DNA from: Stropharia rugosoannulata
Taxonomy: Eukaryota; Basidiomycota; Agaricomycetes; Agaricales; Strophariaceae
DNA length: 64,000 nucleotides
Direction: 5' to 3'
NCBI GenBank assembly: GCA_028532985.1
Contig: JANCIK010000007.1
Span: 682,001-746,000 of the forward strand
Shown here: positions 1 through 11,748 of the stretch, in pieces
Numbering within the stretch: position 1 is the first letter of the stretch
Layout of the letters: the number at the start of each line of letters is the position of its first letter
Notes under the pieces: generated by a model
What the model was told of the DNA's origin: nothing
The model's database searches: none
Seen by the model: the letters and a program-made list of their open reading frames with translations, nothing else
Made by a program: the position numbers and the translations under genes

Positions 1-410
1 GACGAATTATACAGCACTGATGAAGACTTGAGCGAAGAGTACAGGGCTATACTGGCCCTTTGGATGCGTTGGATTATGTTGAACAGGTGAGATTCAGTAT
101 TTTGTTTTAATGAAATCCTAAACATGAACATCTTGCATACACATCTAGGTATAAATTTACTTTGGATTATTACAAAGGGACGCTTCTCTTTGTGGATGAA
201 TATTGGAAGATTATACACCGAGCAGCAGGGTGGAATGCTTTACGGGCCCTGTTACTTGTACGCTCTTCTTCTATAATTTTGCTGCCAGCCTTTTAAAGCT
301 TATATATTCCTGAGATCCTTCAAGTGAACCGAATACTCAAAACTCACGATGTTGCACAAGTTATACAGCATTATGAAGACTTGACCAATATGGCTGTGTG
401 GTATGAATGA
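1..410 (+). CDS. 3' end of an unidentified gene (partial)
   Basis: The window opens inside a coding exon. Three exon pieces join in frame: 1-86, 149-257 and 315-410, with GT-AG introns at 87-148 and 258-314, ending in TGA at 408-410. The visible 96 residues are acidic at first (DELYSTDEDLSEEY) and then mixed hydrophobic/basic (LALWMRWIMLNRYKFTL), ending in VWYE. I recognise no family or catalytic motif in this piece, and the N-terminus lies outside the window. The gene converges on the potassium channel gene downstream. The exon structure is well supported because two spliced introns keep one open frame; the function is unknown. Confidence 0.6.
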
Positions 411-880
411 TTTATCCGGTATAACTAGCATCTAAACTGCCTGTACTACATATATATACTAAATGTATTGGACGTGTTATGTACTTACATGCACCGCCTA
501 TTATTGCTCCGTAGGTGTTGTTGAATATGATGTGCTGCTGTCATGACACCGTAATTTACAGAATCTAGAATAGTAGATATATGTACAGTTATTAAGTTGG
601 AACCCGGACCATTGAATCCTCCGGATTACGAACGTCAGGCAGGTTGGATGAAGGACTAGTTTACACAATCCATGTTGATAAATGATGATAGCAAGTTCAA
701 TACACAATTGAAATTTCATAGCTGAACAGTCCGAATACATTGCAAAGCCTCCTTTGAAGCATTGGCAATTTCAACGAGATTCTCTACATTTAGAGGAAGC
801 AGATAATCATCATTATTAAAACTGCTATATATAGTAGGAAGGGTGAATTCCATACCTTTTATTTCATTAATCAAAGCCTC
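411..880. other. Convergent intergenic region
   Basis: AT-rich sequence between the 3' ends of the unknown gene and the channel gene. It should hold the two 3' untranslated regions. I see no further gene in it. Confidence 0.6.
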
Positions 881-3872
881 CTAATAATACGAAAAGTTTA
901 GTTGAAATCGGTAGTTATATGACGTTGATACTAGGCGTACCGTTTGAGCCGAGACAAGCTCGGCGTCCCGTACGTCATGACTTACGCCCGGGCGATTAGT
1001 AGTCGTGCCACCCACAGATTGAGAAGATAAATGACTTCGCGTCGCCATTACAGACATCAAGTGATCAACCCGACGGAGAACATCCATAGGAAGGGCAGAT
1101 AGTTTGGCGTGTCCACCAGTATTCGCATGCGTATTGTCGGGCACAGCTATCGTCAAAGTTGCTCGACGAGGCCTCGAAAACGCCTGATTTTGGTTAATGG
1201 TCGGGGACGGTAGGAGAGGAGTAAGACCGCCTCTCAATGTAAGGCTTCTGGGCGAATTAAGTATTCCCTCTGGTATGGGCTTGGGCGAAGACACGGCATT
1301 GACGTCTAAATCAGCCAAGTTTGGGTGATGTGACGGCTGTTTATGCTCGACGGAGAAAGTAGTTGGCAAAGACGTTATTTCTGTCTTGATGATATTCTTA
1401 TACGAGTTCGAGTACGCGTCAGCCAGGACTTGCTCGCCCAATAATAGTGAGATGGACAAAAAGAAGGCGGGAGATATAAGTACGTACTGGATATTAGGAT
1501 CGTCATCGTTCCAACCCCAAGCAGTGCCCAAACTATGAAAATAGATCGTCCAGCTTGAGTTTTGGGAGCAAGATCGCCTATTAGACGTTTAATGACTTGC
1601 AGGAAGATCATCGATCACCGCTTACCGTATCCCACTGTAGAGAATGAAATAAAACCTAGGGAGGTTTGAATAGATGGATGTCGAGATAACAATTGAAAAC
1701 TTACAAAAATACAATGAAGACCCAAAAGTCCACCCTTCCGTTTTCATAAAGATCGCAGCACCAGCCTTGGGGAAAATGGTCAATATATCATACTGTACGT
1801 GTAAATTGCAATGAGAATGTGTCGCACCATCCAGAAAACAAAGAATAAGGTTAACGACAGGCATAACCTAGTGTAGAATGCATTTCTCTCCACTGTCTCC
1901 AATGAGTCAACCACATAGATCCCTTCATCATCGTCCAAAAGTGTCATAGTGGTTGCTGTCCTGGTGAAAGGTACTCCACGATATGCAGGATTATGCCCTG
2001 AAGGAGCTTCTTCGTCAGCTTCTTCACTGGACCGAGCCTCCCCATTGACGTTGGTCCCATGTGTAACAGCGAGAGCAAAGCTGGCCAAAAGCGACACCAT
2101 ACCTCCGACGCGTACGTGCGTGAGTGAAGGGGGATGCCTTCTTCCATCTTGTTTGCCCACTTCCGCGGCACTTGCTGCCAAAAATGGATGACGCCAACTC
2201 AACGAAGAAGGCTTATCGTCGTCCTGGTCCTGGTAGTCTTCATCTTCACTGAGTTGATTCTGGTGAAGGAAGTCCTTTGGGATCAACTCCGACAGTGCCA
2301 GGCCAGCTTCTAGAGCAGCCGCCTCGAGCTGAGTTTCCGAGAGTGCTTTGAGATTCAACAGCTTGTAGCCAGGACCACGGACATATTTCCATGCGGGGTC
2401 GTCCCATTCGTGCCACGGCTCTCCCGTGAGGCAGCGCCATATTCGACAGGGCCAGGAATACAAATACCGATAACTAACACGTCTTACGCGGCTAATTCGC
2501 CTGGTACGGCTTGGTCGCTCCTTCCTGCAGTCATCGATCCATGTTGGAAGTCCCCTGGATTTAAGACGCCAACGGACAGCTGCTCGCCAGCGCGTGCGAA
2601 TATTGCGTTCGCGTGCATGGGTTCTTGACGCGCGCAGACGTGCCTGGACGCTTTCGGCAGCGGCCTCTAGGAGTGCTTCGCGGGACAGTGCAACTAACAG
2701 GGCGAGATTAAGTATCCCTCCGGAGATATACAAGCAGACCAAAATACGCGTGCCAGTGGATATAGGGTGGAGATCGCCATAACCTTAAGTACGGATTAAA
2801 TGGTGGGTCAACTATATTCACGGTATGAAGCAGTGGTGGCGTACCGATTGTTTCAATTGAAACTATGGAAAAGTAAAGACCATCCAAAAATGAGATGTTC
2901 AGCGTAACGGCAAGTAGAGCAGATCCAAGTGATACATAGCATAGGAGAATGATGAGAATTATTACAAGAGCACGTTGTTTATGAGTAAGACCGCTCCCTT
3001 GTGAATGGATGAGGATGCTGTGCAAGCGATCATGTTTTACAACACACCTGAATGCTCAAAATCTTCTGTTCGCAAGTAGTCGTAAATAAGCGTAACGTTT
3101 GTTGCAGTCGAAAATATAGTCGAGCAAACTGTTAACCAGAATGGTTGTCCGTAGGTAAACCCATCATCAAAGCGATGTATGACACCGAATATTGTTACAG
3201 ACGGAATGTTGATAATATCTGTTTTGAATAATGAGATGAGATATAAACAGGCAAACCACAAAATCGTTAACAATCGCACTCACCATGAAGAGAAAGAAAA
3301 GCAATACACAGTATTGTCATCAATTTTATTCTCCTTTCCGAAAAGCGAATTACGAGACATATGTTAGCCAAAGCGCCACATGCCATGCTGAAAGCCATGG
3401 CAATGTCGAGGAGGAGCGGGTTCTTCCTGACCTCTATTAGAGCATTATCTTCGTCCGTTCGGACATACCAATGTCCTGTTAGACTAGGGATGGAGAGCAT
3501 GATAGAAAAGGGGATTAGGATTCCGGAAAATATGGGTAATTTGCGGAATGCAGTTCGGTCGATGTTGCCTACAATTTGTGACTGCATTTGCCTGTGATTG
3601 TCATGCTGACCTCCTGATTCCAGATTCGAAGGAAAGTGCCCCAAATTTTCGAAAGCGCGGTGTAGATGGGGCAGATGAGGCATTTGTGGATGAGGCATGT
3701 GAGGCATATGCGGATGTGGGATATGAGGCATATGCGGATGAGGTACATGAGGCATATGTGGTTGCGGCACATGAGGAATCCGCTTGCTTCGTCTGCGCAA
3801 GTCTTCGCTCGCAGTCCTACGCTTTTTTTCTCTGTCCACAGGACGCTGACGAATAGTCGGAAGAAAGTGCAT
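881..3872 (-). CDS. TOK1: TOK1-type two-pore-domain outward-rectifier potassium channel
   Basis: Eight exons: 3872-3284, 3218-3048, 2997-2845, 2783-1828, 1765-1705, 1655-1626, 1577-1488 and 1428-881, giving 865 residues. Both selectivity filters are rebuilt only across splice junctions: TIGYGD near residues 302-307 and TVGYGD near 649-654. Four hydrophobic segments precede pore 1 (from about 112), as in the fungal 8-TM TOK family; two helices flank each pore. This family conducts K+ outward across the plasma membrane. ATG at 3872 is the first in-frame methionine; the frame stays open upstream without one. Two oddities: residues 33-71 carry a His-Met-Pro repeat (units like HPHMPH), and the loop between the two pore modules is about 270 residues long, charged and acidic in its second half, far longer than in yeast Tok1. 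The C-terminal tail is about 180 residues. Channel identity is strong; the start is moderately sure. Confidence 0.92.
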
Positions 3873-5216
3873 GTCCGAACTGAGAGTGAAGGGTGACACC
3901 CGCGTCTCCTGGAAGTCGGGTGGGTGAACGGTAGAAATAAATGGCGTCAGATAAGGAAACAAAAGCTGGGCTGTCCTGGACGAGAACGAATTGAGACTTG
4001 ACTAGGACAAGAATCATAGTTCACGTACGTAAATAATGACCCTCCCGAAGGCAGAAACGCGATTGATTGCTCAGTCAATTGGTTACGGCGCTGCAATGTG
4101 GAAGAGAATGAAGAGGCGAACGTGAATATTCATATTGCTGCTAATAATAACGTCGGTCCCGTTAATCCGGCATTCGGAACCTGTTCCTGGCGTTCTGAGA
4201 ATAGATTGTGAGCTTTGAAAACTATTTAGGAGGCTGTTCTCCATAGCTTCACATTGATATGTAACACTGTAATGCACTGTGTCGAGAGGGCAACCTGAGT
4301 GAGAAATGCATTGGAAAACGGATGAGCATGACTTGCTCCGGCTTTAGAGAGTCCAAGAAAATCAGCGCTGCAAGCGAAGTATGTTGTGGCATGAATTAGT
4401 GTCAACCGCGGAATAGGCGTCAATCAGTGGTACAGGAGGCGCAAGGAGGCGTTTGCAGGACGTAACATTTCATATTTCACCACTGGCAAGCTGACCGGGC
4501 CGAGCCAAAATAAACCACCTTGTCTAGTTTACAATGAAGTAGGCCAACCTGTCGGAGTCAACCTGAGGCAAACTCTATTAGAAAAATATATATTAGTGAA
4601 GTATATCAATCCTCGCGCACAAAGTTCGTCGGGAATACGACGCAGCAAAATGGGGTGGCACGCAAAGCCCAAGATATATGACCTGTGCAAGTTATCTCAT
4701 ATATAAACACACGACGTCCAGCCTGTCCATCGGCGGCCCTAGTCAAATATAGTACTTATCTAACACACCTGAACATGTGAGCCTCCAGGCGCACGTTGAT
4801 GCATTGAGCTCGTCTACATAGATGGTAGTTCTCCATTGTGCTTAGGCAGCAACTCTTGACAGGTCATCCGCAAGCAATTCAAACAAGTAGATCTACTCAG
4901 TTTCAGTTCTGCTTCCATTCGCTGTTAAATCTATCTTCGCTGTTACACATTTGACGACTTCAGTGGTTTATCGACCTGATAATATTAGATGGACTTGATG
5001 GGGATAAATGCACAGGATGAAGATAAGAGGGAAGGCTGATGTATAGAGTACAGTTCAAAGTACAGTCACGGTCAAGTTTGGGTGAAGGTCAAGTGGTACG
5101 GGAAAAGGCCTCCCGGCAAATACCGCAACGGTCATCGTTTACATAATCAAGATTAGATTGTTTTTGAAAGGTACTTATACAGGTATCAGTCTTCTATACG
5201 ATAGCCATCGTCCACA
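3873..5216. other. Divergent intergenic region (channel / URA5 promoters)
   Basis: About 1.3 kb between the divergent starts of the channel gene and the orotate phosphoribosyltransferase gene. It must hold both promoters. Short ORFs on the minus strand (around 4080-4420) show no family resemblance and I do not call them genes. Confidence 0.5.
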
Positions 5217-5951
5217 ATGTCCGGGAAACCCCAAATATCCTACAAGTATGACTTGATAAAGCATGCAATGTCCGTGGATGCCCTCAAGTTCGGGACCTTC
5301 ACCTTGAAATCCGGACGGTACGTCCTTCTGTAGGTCTACTTACACTCAACGATTAACAAAGTCCAATTCAGAATTTCGCCCTACTTCTTCAATGCGGGGC
5401 TCCTAAGCACTGGTCCAATCCTTGCAGTCTTATCGAAAGCGTATGCTGCCACCATCTCTGATGCACTCAAGTCAAAGGCGTTTCCAGAATTCGATATCCT
5501 GTTCGGGCCGGCGTACAAGGGCATTCCTTTCGCTTCAACCACTTCCTTAACACTTTATACCGAGCACCAAGTCGCAGTCGGATTTGCGTACGATAGGAAG
5601 GAGGTCAAAGACCACGGAGAAGGCGGCAAAATTGTCGGTGTACCCGTCAGCGGTAAACGCGTCGTTATTCTGGACGACGTGATGACTTCTGGCAAGGCCG
5701 TCCGCGAGGCTATCAAGACGGTACGCGATCACGGAGGCGAGGTAGTCGGCGTTGTCCAAGCCCTCGACCGTGAAGAGGTTGGACAAGACGGCGTAAGCAG
5801 CACAGTTAAAGAAATCGAAGAGATGATCGGCTCTGGGAGGCTGCTCTCAATTTTGAGCATGCGGGACCTAATGGTGTGGCTTGAAGAAAATGACATGCAG
5901 GAACACCTTGAGAGAATGAAGGACTATCGAGACAAGTACGGGTTGCATTAA
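5217..5951 (+). CDS. URA5: Orotate phosphoribosyltransferase
   Basis: Two exons, 5217-5317 and 5372-5951, encode 226 residues, the usual length. The enzyme joins orotate to PRPP to give orotidine 5'-monophosphate in de novo pyrimidine synthesis, in the cytosol. Visible family features: the N-terminal KFGTFTLKSGR and SPYFFNAG segments, FGPAYKGIP, and the PRPP-binding loop VVILDDVMTSGKA. ATG 5217 gives the conserved N-terminus directly. The single intron splits the Arg codon of LKSGR. The CTP synthase of the same pathway and a nucleobase permease lie within 12.5 kb downstream. Very secure. Confidence 0.97.
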
Positions 5952-7719
5952 ATATCTGCAATGAAAATACTCCATCAAATAAGCGCCCGAGTACGCTCCC
6001 GGGTGAAGTTATGTACACCGTCCCGACCTTTTTCTCATCGGCCTCGTACCCAAGGTAAGTGATTATACTTAGTGCGGTCAGGGCTTGTTGAATATGTGCT
6101 ATGAACGGCAGAACTCCAGATGATTTAAACTACAGTTTCCGACTAGTCAGGCATAGGCAGGCATCGGGCCAACAAACTGTTCTTGGTTCTTATCTACATA
6201 GCCTCCTTGCATTGATTTCCCATATTCTTCGCATCATAAGACCACCTCTCCATGATGTTCGGCGCTTGCTGACGTGCATTACAGGAACTACTATAAACCG
6301 CAGGGTTTAGAAATTGAAATATGGTTACTTCAGCTAAGGAGATGAAGGGAAATATGTTTTCATCATCTCGCATTCTCCTGATCTAAACTAATCAGTTTTC
6401 TCATCTTTATCATTTTTTATGTTTCAATTCCATGGACTTCTGCACACACATGTACTCTACAACGCTGAAAGTTATTCCTTTCGTGCTGTAAATATCACGG
6501 TGTTATCCGAACAGCCAGCCTCCAAGTCATTCATGTTTCGGAATTACTATCATTAGACCATTAGTCAAGCTCCCTAACTAATCTAGTACGCTCTTATCGA
6601 ACCGGCGGTCTTCTCCTTTACAAGCGGAGTCTGCTGGTCTACTACAAGCCAATTTTGATCGGATTACTTGCCAGAAGTTTCGTTTGCCAATCCCTGAATC
6701 CGGAGTAGATTGACATAGTTGACACAGTAACACGGTTAGATGTCTCCCAAGCGGAGAGTCGGTACAACACTCATTTTGCTTTCGCGCAGCAACATCCGCA
6801 GATCAAATGGATCGTAGGTCGTGAGAGAGGAACTAATCTGTGGAAGTTTGCGAAGCATTACCCCTTTCTATTTTTTTTATCCAGGCGAACGTCAGGTGTC
6901 CATTCGGACTTCCCGTTATTCACCAAAGGTTGCCACTTTCTATCAGTGCTCGGCACCTTTAGAAGTTTCTGCGGAAGCCTTGCAAAAGTAAATCCTGACA
7001 GGACCTTCGTCGGAACGGGCAGTATACGTCCTCATGGCGGCTACAAACGCAGCACAAGACCCAAACTGCCTCAAAAATCAGCCAGAACTCCGTCCTAAGC
7101 GATAGAACAAGACAGAAGACATTGAAAAGAAATTTCGCTAGACTATTTCGAGATGTAAGCCGAAAACTCTCGCAGGTGATATGATGGCAGAAGGCGTGAA
7201 GAGCTACTTATAAGTATATTCTGTGATAATCAGTTAAGTTATACATGGCGATTGGCCGAGAATCCGCATCAATTATCATGTGGTAGCAGGAAGTACGCAA
7301 TCCGTGATATAACGCAGTCATCGGCCGGGCTCTAGAACTGAGAATGTCGTTGCAAGACGTGGTCTGAACATGGAGAAATTGAGAAGCACAACAGGCAGTA
7401 TGTAATACCTGTGAGAGTCTATAGCGGTAGCCGTCTGGGAGCCGGAGGGGAATGGAAGTCCTGAACAATGAGAAAATACCATAGTATACGAGGATGGGAA
7501 TGTGTTGTGTCGTGATAGAAATACAGATGTGGAGTGAGTCATTTTGCTGGTGTGAATGAACATGAGATGCCCTGAAGAGCTAGAAGATTAGGTGTTGAAG
7601 GGAATACACGTATGGGAGGGCATAGAGCTGTAACAGGAAACGACAATTGCCAGGATGTCGCTTGTTGTTGTAATGTGTCACAGAGAACGAGGAGGCCTCG
7701 GGGAAGACGGAAGGAGACA
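5952..7719. other. Gene-poor stretch
   Basis: About 1.8 kb downstream of URA5. Only short unsupported ORFs occur, with frequent stops in every frame. I see no gene, RNA or repeat I can support. Confidence 0.5.
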
Positions 7720-8560
7720 TCATCGCTGGCGTTGGCGGCGTTGCACAAGCGTGGTTTGTCGTCCATAACCCTGCATTCCATTCATTCTAAAATTGTGTTC
7801 CCGCGGACTGGACAACTTGCTCAGGCGCTCCATCACATCCCGCGCCAGAAAAACGATTTCCTTGTCAGCTTCGTACCGAGTGCGCTGTTCATCTATGGGC
7901 TCCAGAATGCAAATGTCCGATGGATGAAACGTTTGGTACTCCGAAAACCGGAATATGGAAATAAATTCATGTTTGAAAATTTTGACATCAACTGTCGTCA
8001 AAGCGGAGACTGGTGTGGCGGCAGATGCTGCAGAGCACACAAAAAATAGAGAGCAAAATTAGCGGCGTCGTTTGGATTGTAGAAGTTAACCCTACCTAGG
8101 ACCAAGCATATATCGTTCTTAATCCTCGCGAAAGCAAAATAGTCCTTAGCTGGAGTTTGACTGCAAGTGCTATTGTTTTTCATTGCAAGCATGTCAATCG
8201 AAGGAGTATGTGATAGCGCAGTTGTCATGTTTTTGAAGGTTCTGGGTCGTCGGAAACTTGTTTAACGAACGGTACGAGGGAACTTGAATGCACAAGACCA
8301 GGCGCGTCACCGATCTTGCTTTTATACTCCAATGACATGCTCGAGCCACGAGGGAGAGGTACACCCAAATAGATGCGGCTATGCAAAAATAAGGTGAGAA
8401 AGCAAGCAATCTACTAGAATGTACCCTGCGAAATGTGGGTAAAGCCAAGTGACAGGCCCCGGTGTATGGCATTCTGGACATCCCCAAGTAGAATGGCGAC
8501 CCCGTCTCATACCCATTCAAGCAAATCATGCCTAAAATAGACAAGCCCCGATATAAAGAT
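7720..8560 (-). other. Possible coding remnant or weak spliced gene
   Basis: The min-strand frame 8040-7720 is open for over 100 residues with a protein-like composition (segments VDVKIFKHEF, DICILEPIDEQ, ARDVMERLSKL). A second open piece lies upstream around 8544-8340 with plausible introns (for example GT at 8423 to AG near 8378). In one splice reading it gives GVPLPRGSSMSLEYK, faintly like a starch-binding (CBM20) strand. I could not assemble one convincing full-length model, there is no clear start, and stops interrupt several joins. It may be a decayed or lineage-specific gene; treat as tentative. Confidence 0.25.
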
Positions 8561-9860
8561 TCGCACTAACCAGCTTCCAGCCGGTGTCTGGCCTTGGGCC
8601 GACAGACGGTGGCTACACTACTACCATCAACATTGGGCCATACATATGTGCTTCTCCAAATCCAGTTCGCCAATCTGATGTCCAAATTTGATTTATTTTC
8701 ACGTGGCCAATCTGGCTAATGATCAAAACGCGACTCAGAGAGTCTAACAGAGTAATGCAAATGTTTTTTGTTCAAGCAAGACGTCTTCATCTTCTATTTC
8801 AGAGGTCAGGTTTAGTTGTAATGAGTCGGAGTTAATTCACAGTATGGAATACTTATGCTGTGGCCACTGGCAGGGCAATTTAAAAGCCAAAGGAGTCTGT
8901 TGACGATTATAAATGGTATGCCAAATTCAATCTATTCAGAGGTCATGGATTGTACACAGGCCAATGATTTCAACTTGTGGAATCTCCGTGAATGGGTTTT
9001 CTATAACCCGAATTCAGGCTGAACTCGCCAACAACTCGCCAAATTATTATTTCTCATGTAACAATTTGGTAATAGACGACTCATTTCTAGTGACAAGATA
9101 ATGTCAGTGATTACTTATGTAGTATATTTACAATTAGTATGGCTTCAATGGCCAGGAAGGATGATGGTAAGTGACCATGAAAAAGGAGTACATACATAAT
9201 ACTGATTTCAGCTAGGTAGATTATTGAAAACTACGGCATCTAATTTGGAGACTTAAGCTTCCGCAATACAGCGGTCTGGGTCATGTTACCTGCATGCCAT
9301 CCGATGAGCAATGGCATACCCGTCAGTCACCGTATACTTGAGTAATAGGACATCAATAAAATGACCGGAAAATGTTCCGGGCCTTTTCCTGCGTGCTTCA
9401 GACTACTTGATAGGTCGAGAGATTAAGTTATCGCCTCCAAGACCGACGACGGCCGACGACAATCTCAGAATAGTGCATATCTGCAGGTACCATATCTCCT
9501 CGACAAGCGGCAAGCAAGTTGTATTTTTAGAATCCACCTTTCCTTCGGAACCATGTAGTCTTGTATGGAGTGAGCTCAACACATACATATATACGCCGTC
9601 AAGGCGACTGCGGATTCCCAGCGGTCCAGAGATAGTGTGCATTGGACCTGTTTGACAGAATACTTTAGCACCAAGATTGAGTGAGATGTATATAGGGCAG
9701 TGAGCCTCAGGTATACTCCGCTACGGTCAAACTGACACTCGATCCTATGCGAGACCACGTAGATTGATGACAGTTGGTCTTACAGATTGTTGTGCATTGA
9801 TTGCAAGCGCTGAATTGCTGGTAGCTTCAATTGTTCCGTTTCACGATAGGACACCATGAT
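8561..9860. other. Gene-poor stretch
   Basis: AT-rich, stop-dense sequence. Short ORFs on both strands around 8913-9101 and 9403-9655 overlap antisense and resemble nothing. Nothing supportable here. Confidence 0.5.
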
Positions 9861-10948
9861 TTAGCTACTCCCCGCAAGGTCCTTCACCTGCTCCTCTACA
9901 TCTTTCCAGGCCGGTCGTGACATTATAAAGCCTTCCGTTACCCTGTGATAGCTCACGCCGCCCAAGCGCCCAACAGGCTTCAACTTCTCAGGGAGCACGG
10001 TCCCGCGTACGGGATCGATGACGTCGTTCCTGACATGAATGTATTTGACATAGCCAAGGATGAGATTGGCAACGATTTCTTTAGGCTGAGCTTCACTGGT
10101 AGGGATTTCGATAATTTGGTAAAGCTACGAAAAACAGATATGAGCAATCGATTGACCGAAAGCCAATGCTTTGTTTACCTCGCATTCCATTGAAAAGGCA
10201 CTTTCTTTGACGCGCGGAGCTTTGACGTGAATCTATAAGGGTTATGGTCAAGTAAGCAACAGTGTCAGTGACAGGTTACATACGCTAGGAGCCTTCGTTA
10301 ATCCTGTAATAGGCCATTCGCTGACATTATTGGGTGCATTGATTGAGGCCGCATTAGCTTGTTCAATCCATGGCTCGCTGATGATGTTCACTGTGAATCC
10401 CTTTGTAGCTTTAATATTTCTGCTGGTATCTTTGTCTAGCTTGGCACTATTCATACAACTGAAGGATATTATTGGAGGGTTCGGAGTAACCTGATAACAG
10501 GGCGGGCGTCAAAATAAATTATACTTGACAGTATGATGGCATGCTTACTTGGTTGAACCAACTACAGTCGTCGACTCGTTGAGCACAACTGCTATGAAGT
10601 CAAGATAACAAGATACATACCTGAAGGGGGCAAGGTTCTCCACTCCGTCCTCAGATATGGAAGACACAAATGCGATGGGCCGCGGAACGATTCCGGAGAT
10701 GAACAGAGGGTATAACCTTTTCCTGCAGTTCATGTCAGCTTCATTTTGGGCAGTTAGGACTCTTTAACGTACTTCGCCTCGTCGTCCGAAGTATCAATAA
10801 CGGTCCACCCAGCCCTCTCTCCTTCCTCTGACCACGCTTTCCCAGCAGGAGTACTCTCAATCTTCTGACCGAAAGACCATGCTGGGTTAGGCGACTGTAT
10901 GTATTTGAACTCATTGTCGAAATCGAATGGAGGAAGCTCCGACGACAT
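9861..10948 (-). CDS. Flavin-reductase-like (FMN-binding split-barrel) protein
   Basis: Six exons: 10948-10773, 10722-10621, 10561-10549, 10490-10284, 10232-10179 and 10124-9861, giving 271 residues. Family marks are RPIAFVSSIS and ENLAPFSWFNQVTPNPP, which form the FMN-phosphate binding part of the split-barrel flavin reductase/flavoprotein oxygenase family, followed by NSAKLDKDTSRNI. Members bind FMN and reduce it or use it for oxygen chemistry; the substrate here cannot be told. Exon 3 is only 13 nt (T TGG TTC AAC CAA) and is needed to rebuild the conserved Ser-Trp-Phe-Asn. ATG 10948 is the first in-frame ATG. It stands alone between two gene-poor stretches. Family call is good, exact role unknown. 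Confidence 0.85.
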
Positions 10949-11748
10949 AATGGTGCGAAGTTTGAGCAAGATAACAGGACCATGCCGAATACAACCTCTT
11001 TATGGGTTCCGCAGTCCTATTTTGCTCACAGGAGCTTAGAAATGGTCGCGCAATCGCCTGAGAAGCGCGCGTTCGGTCCTCTATCTGGTTAACGGGGAGT
11101 AACCGCGTGGCTTTAAGCGATAGTATGCGTGGTGCGATGCCTCATGACGGAGGATGATTTTACTTAGATGAATATGGAATGCCAAATTTGTTAGAGCAAG
11201 AGCTTATAGTTGAGCCATCTAGTGACATTATTTGGACAAAGGAGGTGGCAAAACACAGGAAAGGTTTGGACGAGATGGTCGCCGCGGTGATGGCCGGTGG
11301 TCGTCGAACGTTTGAATGGTTAATTTGTATGTTGTAATATAACGGCGATGTCTAAGGCCGTCGATGAAGTATTACTAACGGCGATAGTGAGCCCTTGAGT
11401 CCCTTTCTACCTTGAACGTATCACTGACAAAAAGTACCACACCAATCCTAGAACATGAGGACCCGCATGGACCTATTAGAGTCTTTGCCGTATCTAGAAC
11501 GTCCTAGTCAGTCCGCCAGCCATGAAGTATGGATGCACACGCACCATGGTCCATGCAATTCGGCCCATACAATTCGGCTGCACCCCGTTTGATATCCGAC
11601 AAGATTAACTTAGCGCTGAGAAAATCATGGTGAAACCAGAACCATTCTCTCTCTTTGCGTCACCCAGTGCCCTGCTTCACTGCGTACATCGTCCCTCCGC
11701 AATTCCAGTGAAGCCAGTGACTACAACAGTCAAACCGTCTAACTCAGA
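10949..11748. other. Divergent intergenic region
   Basis: 800 bp between the flavin-reductase-like gene and the permease gene, reading apart. It must contain both promoters; I see no further gene. Confidence 0.5.

Noticed and set aside
3548..3896. Plus-strand ORFs with Met/His/Arg or Asp/Glu/Ala/Tyr repeats
   Set aside because: Frame shadows of the His-Met-Pro repeat of the channel gene on the other strand.
9945..10193. 82-residue plus-strand ORF
   Set aside because: Exactly antisense to exons 5-6 of the flavin-reductase-like gene.
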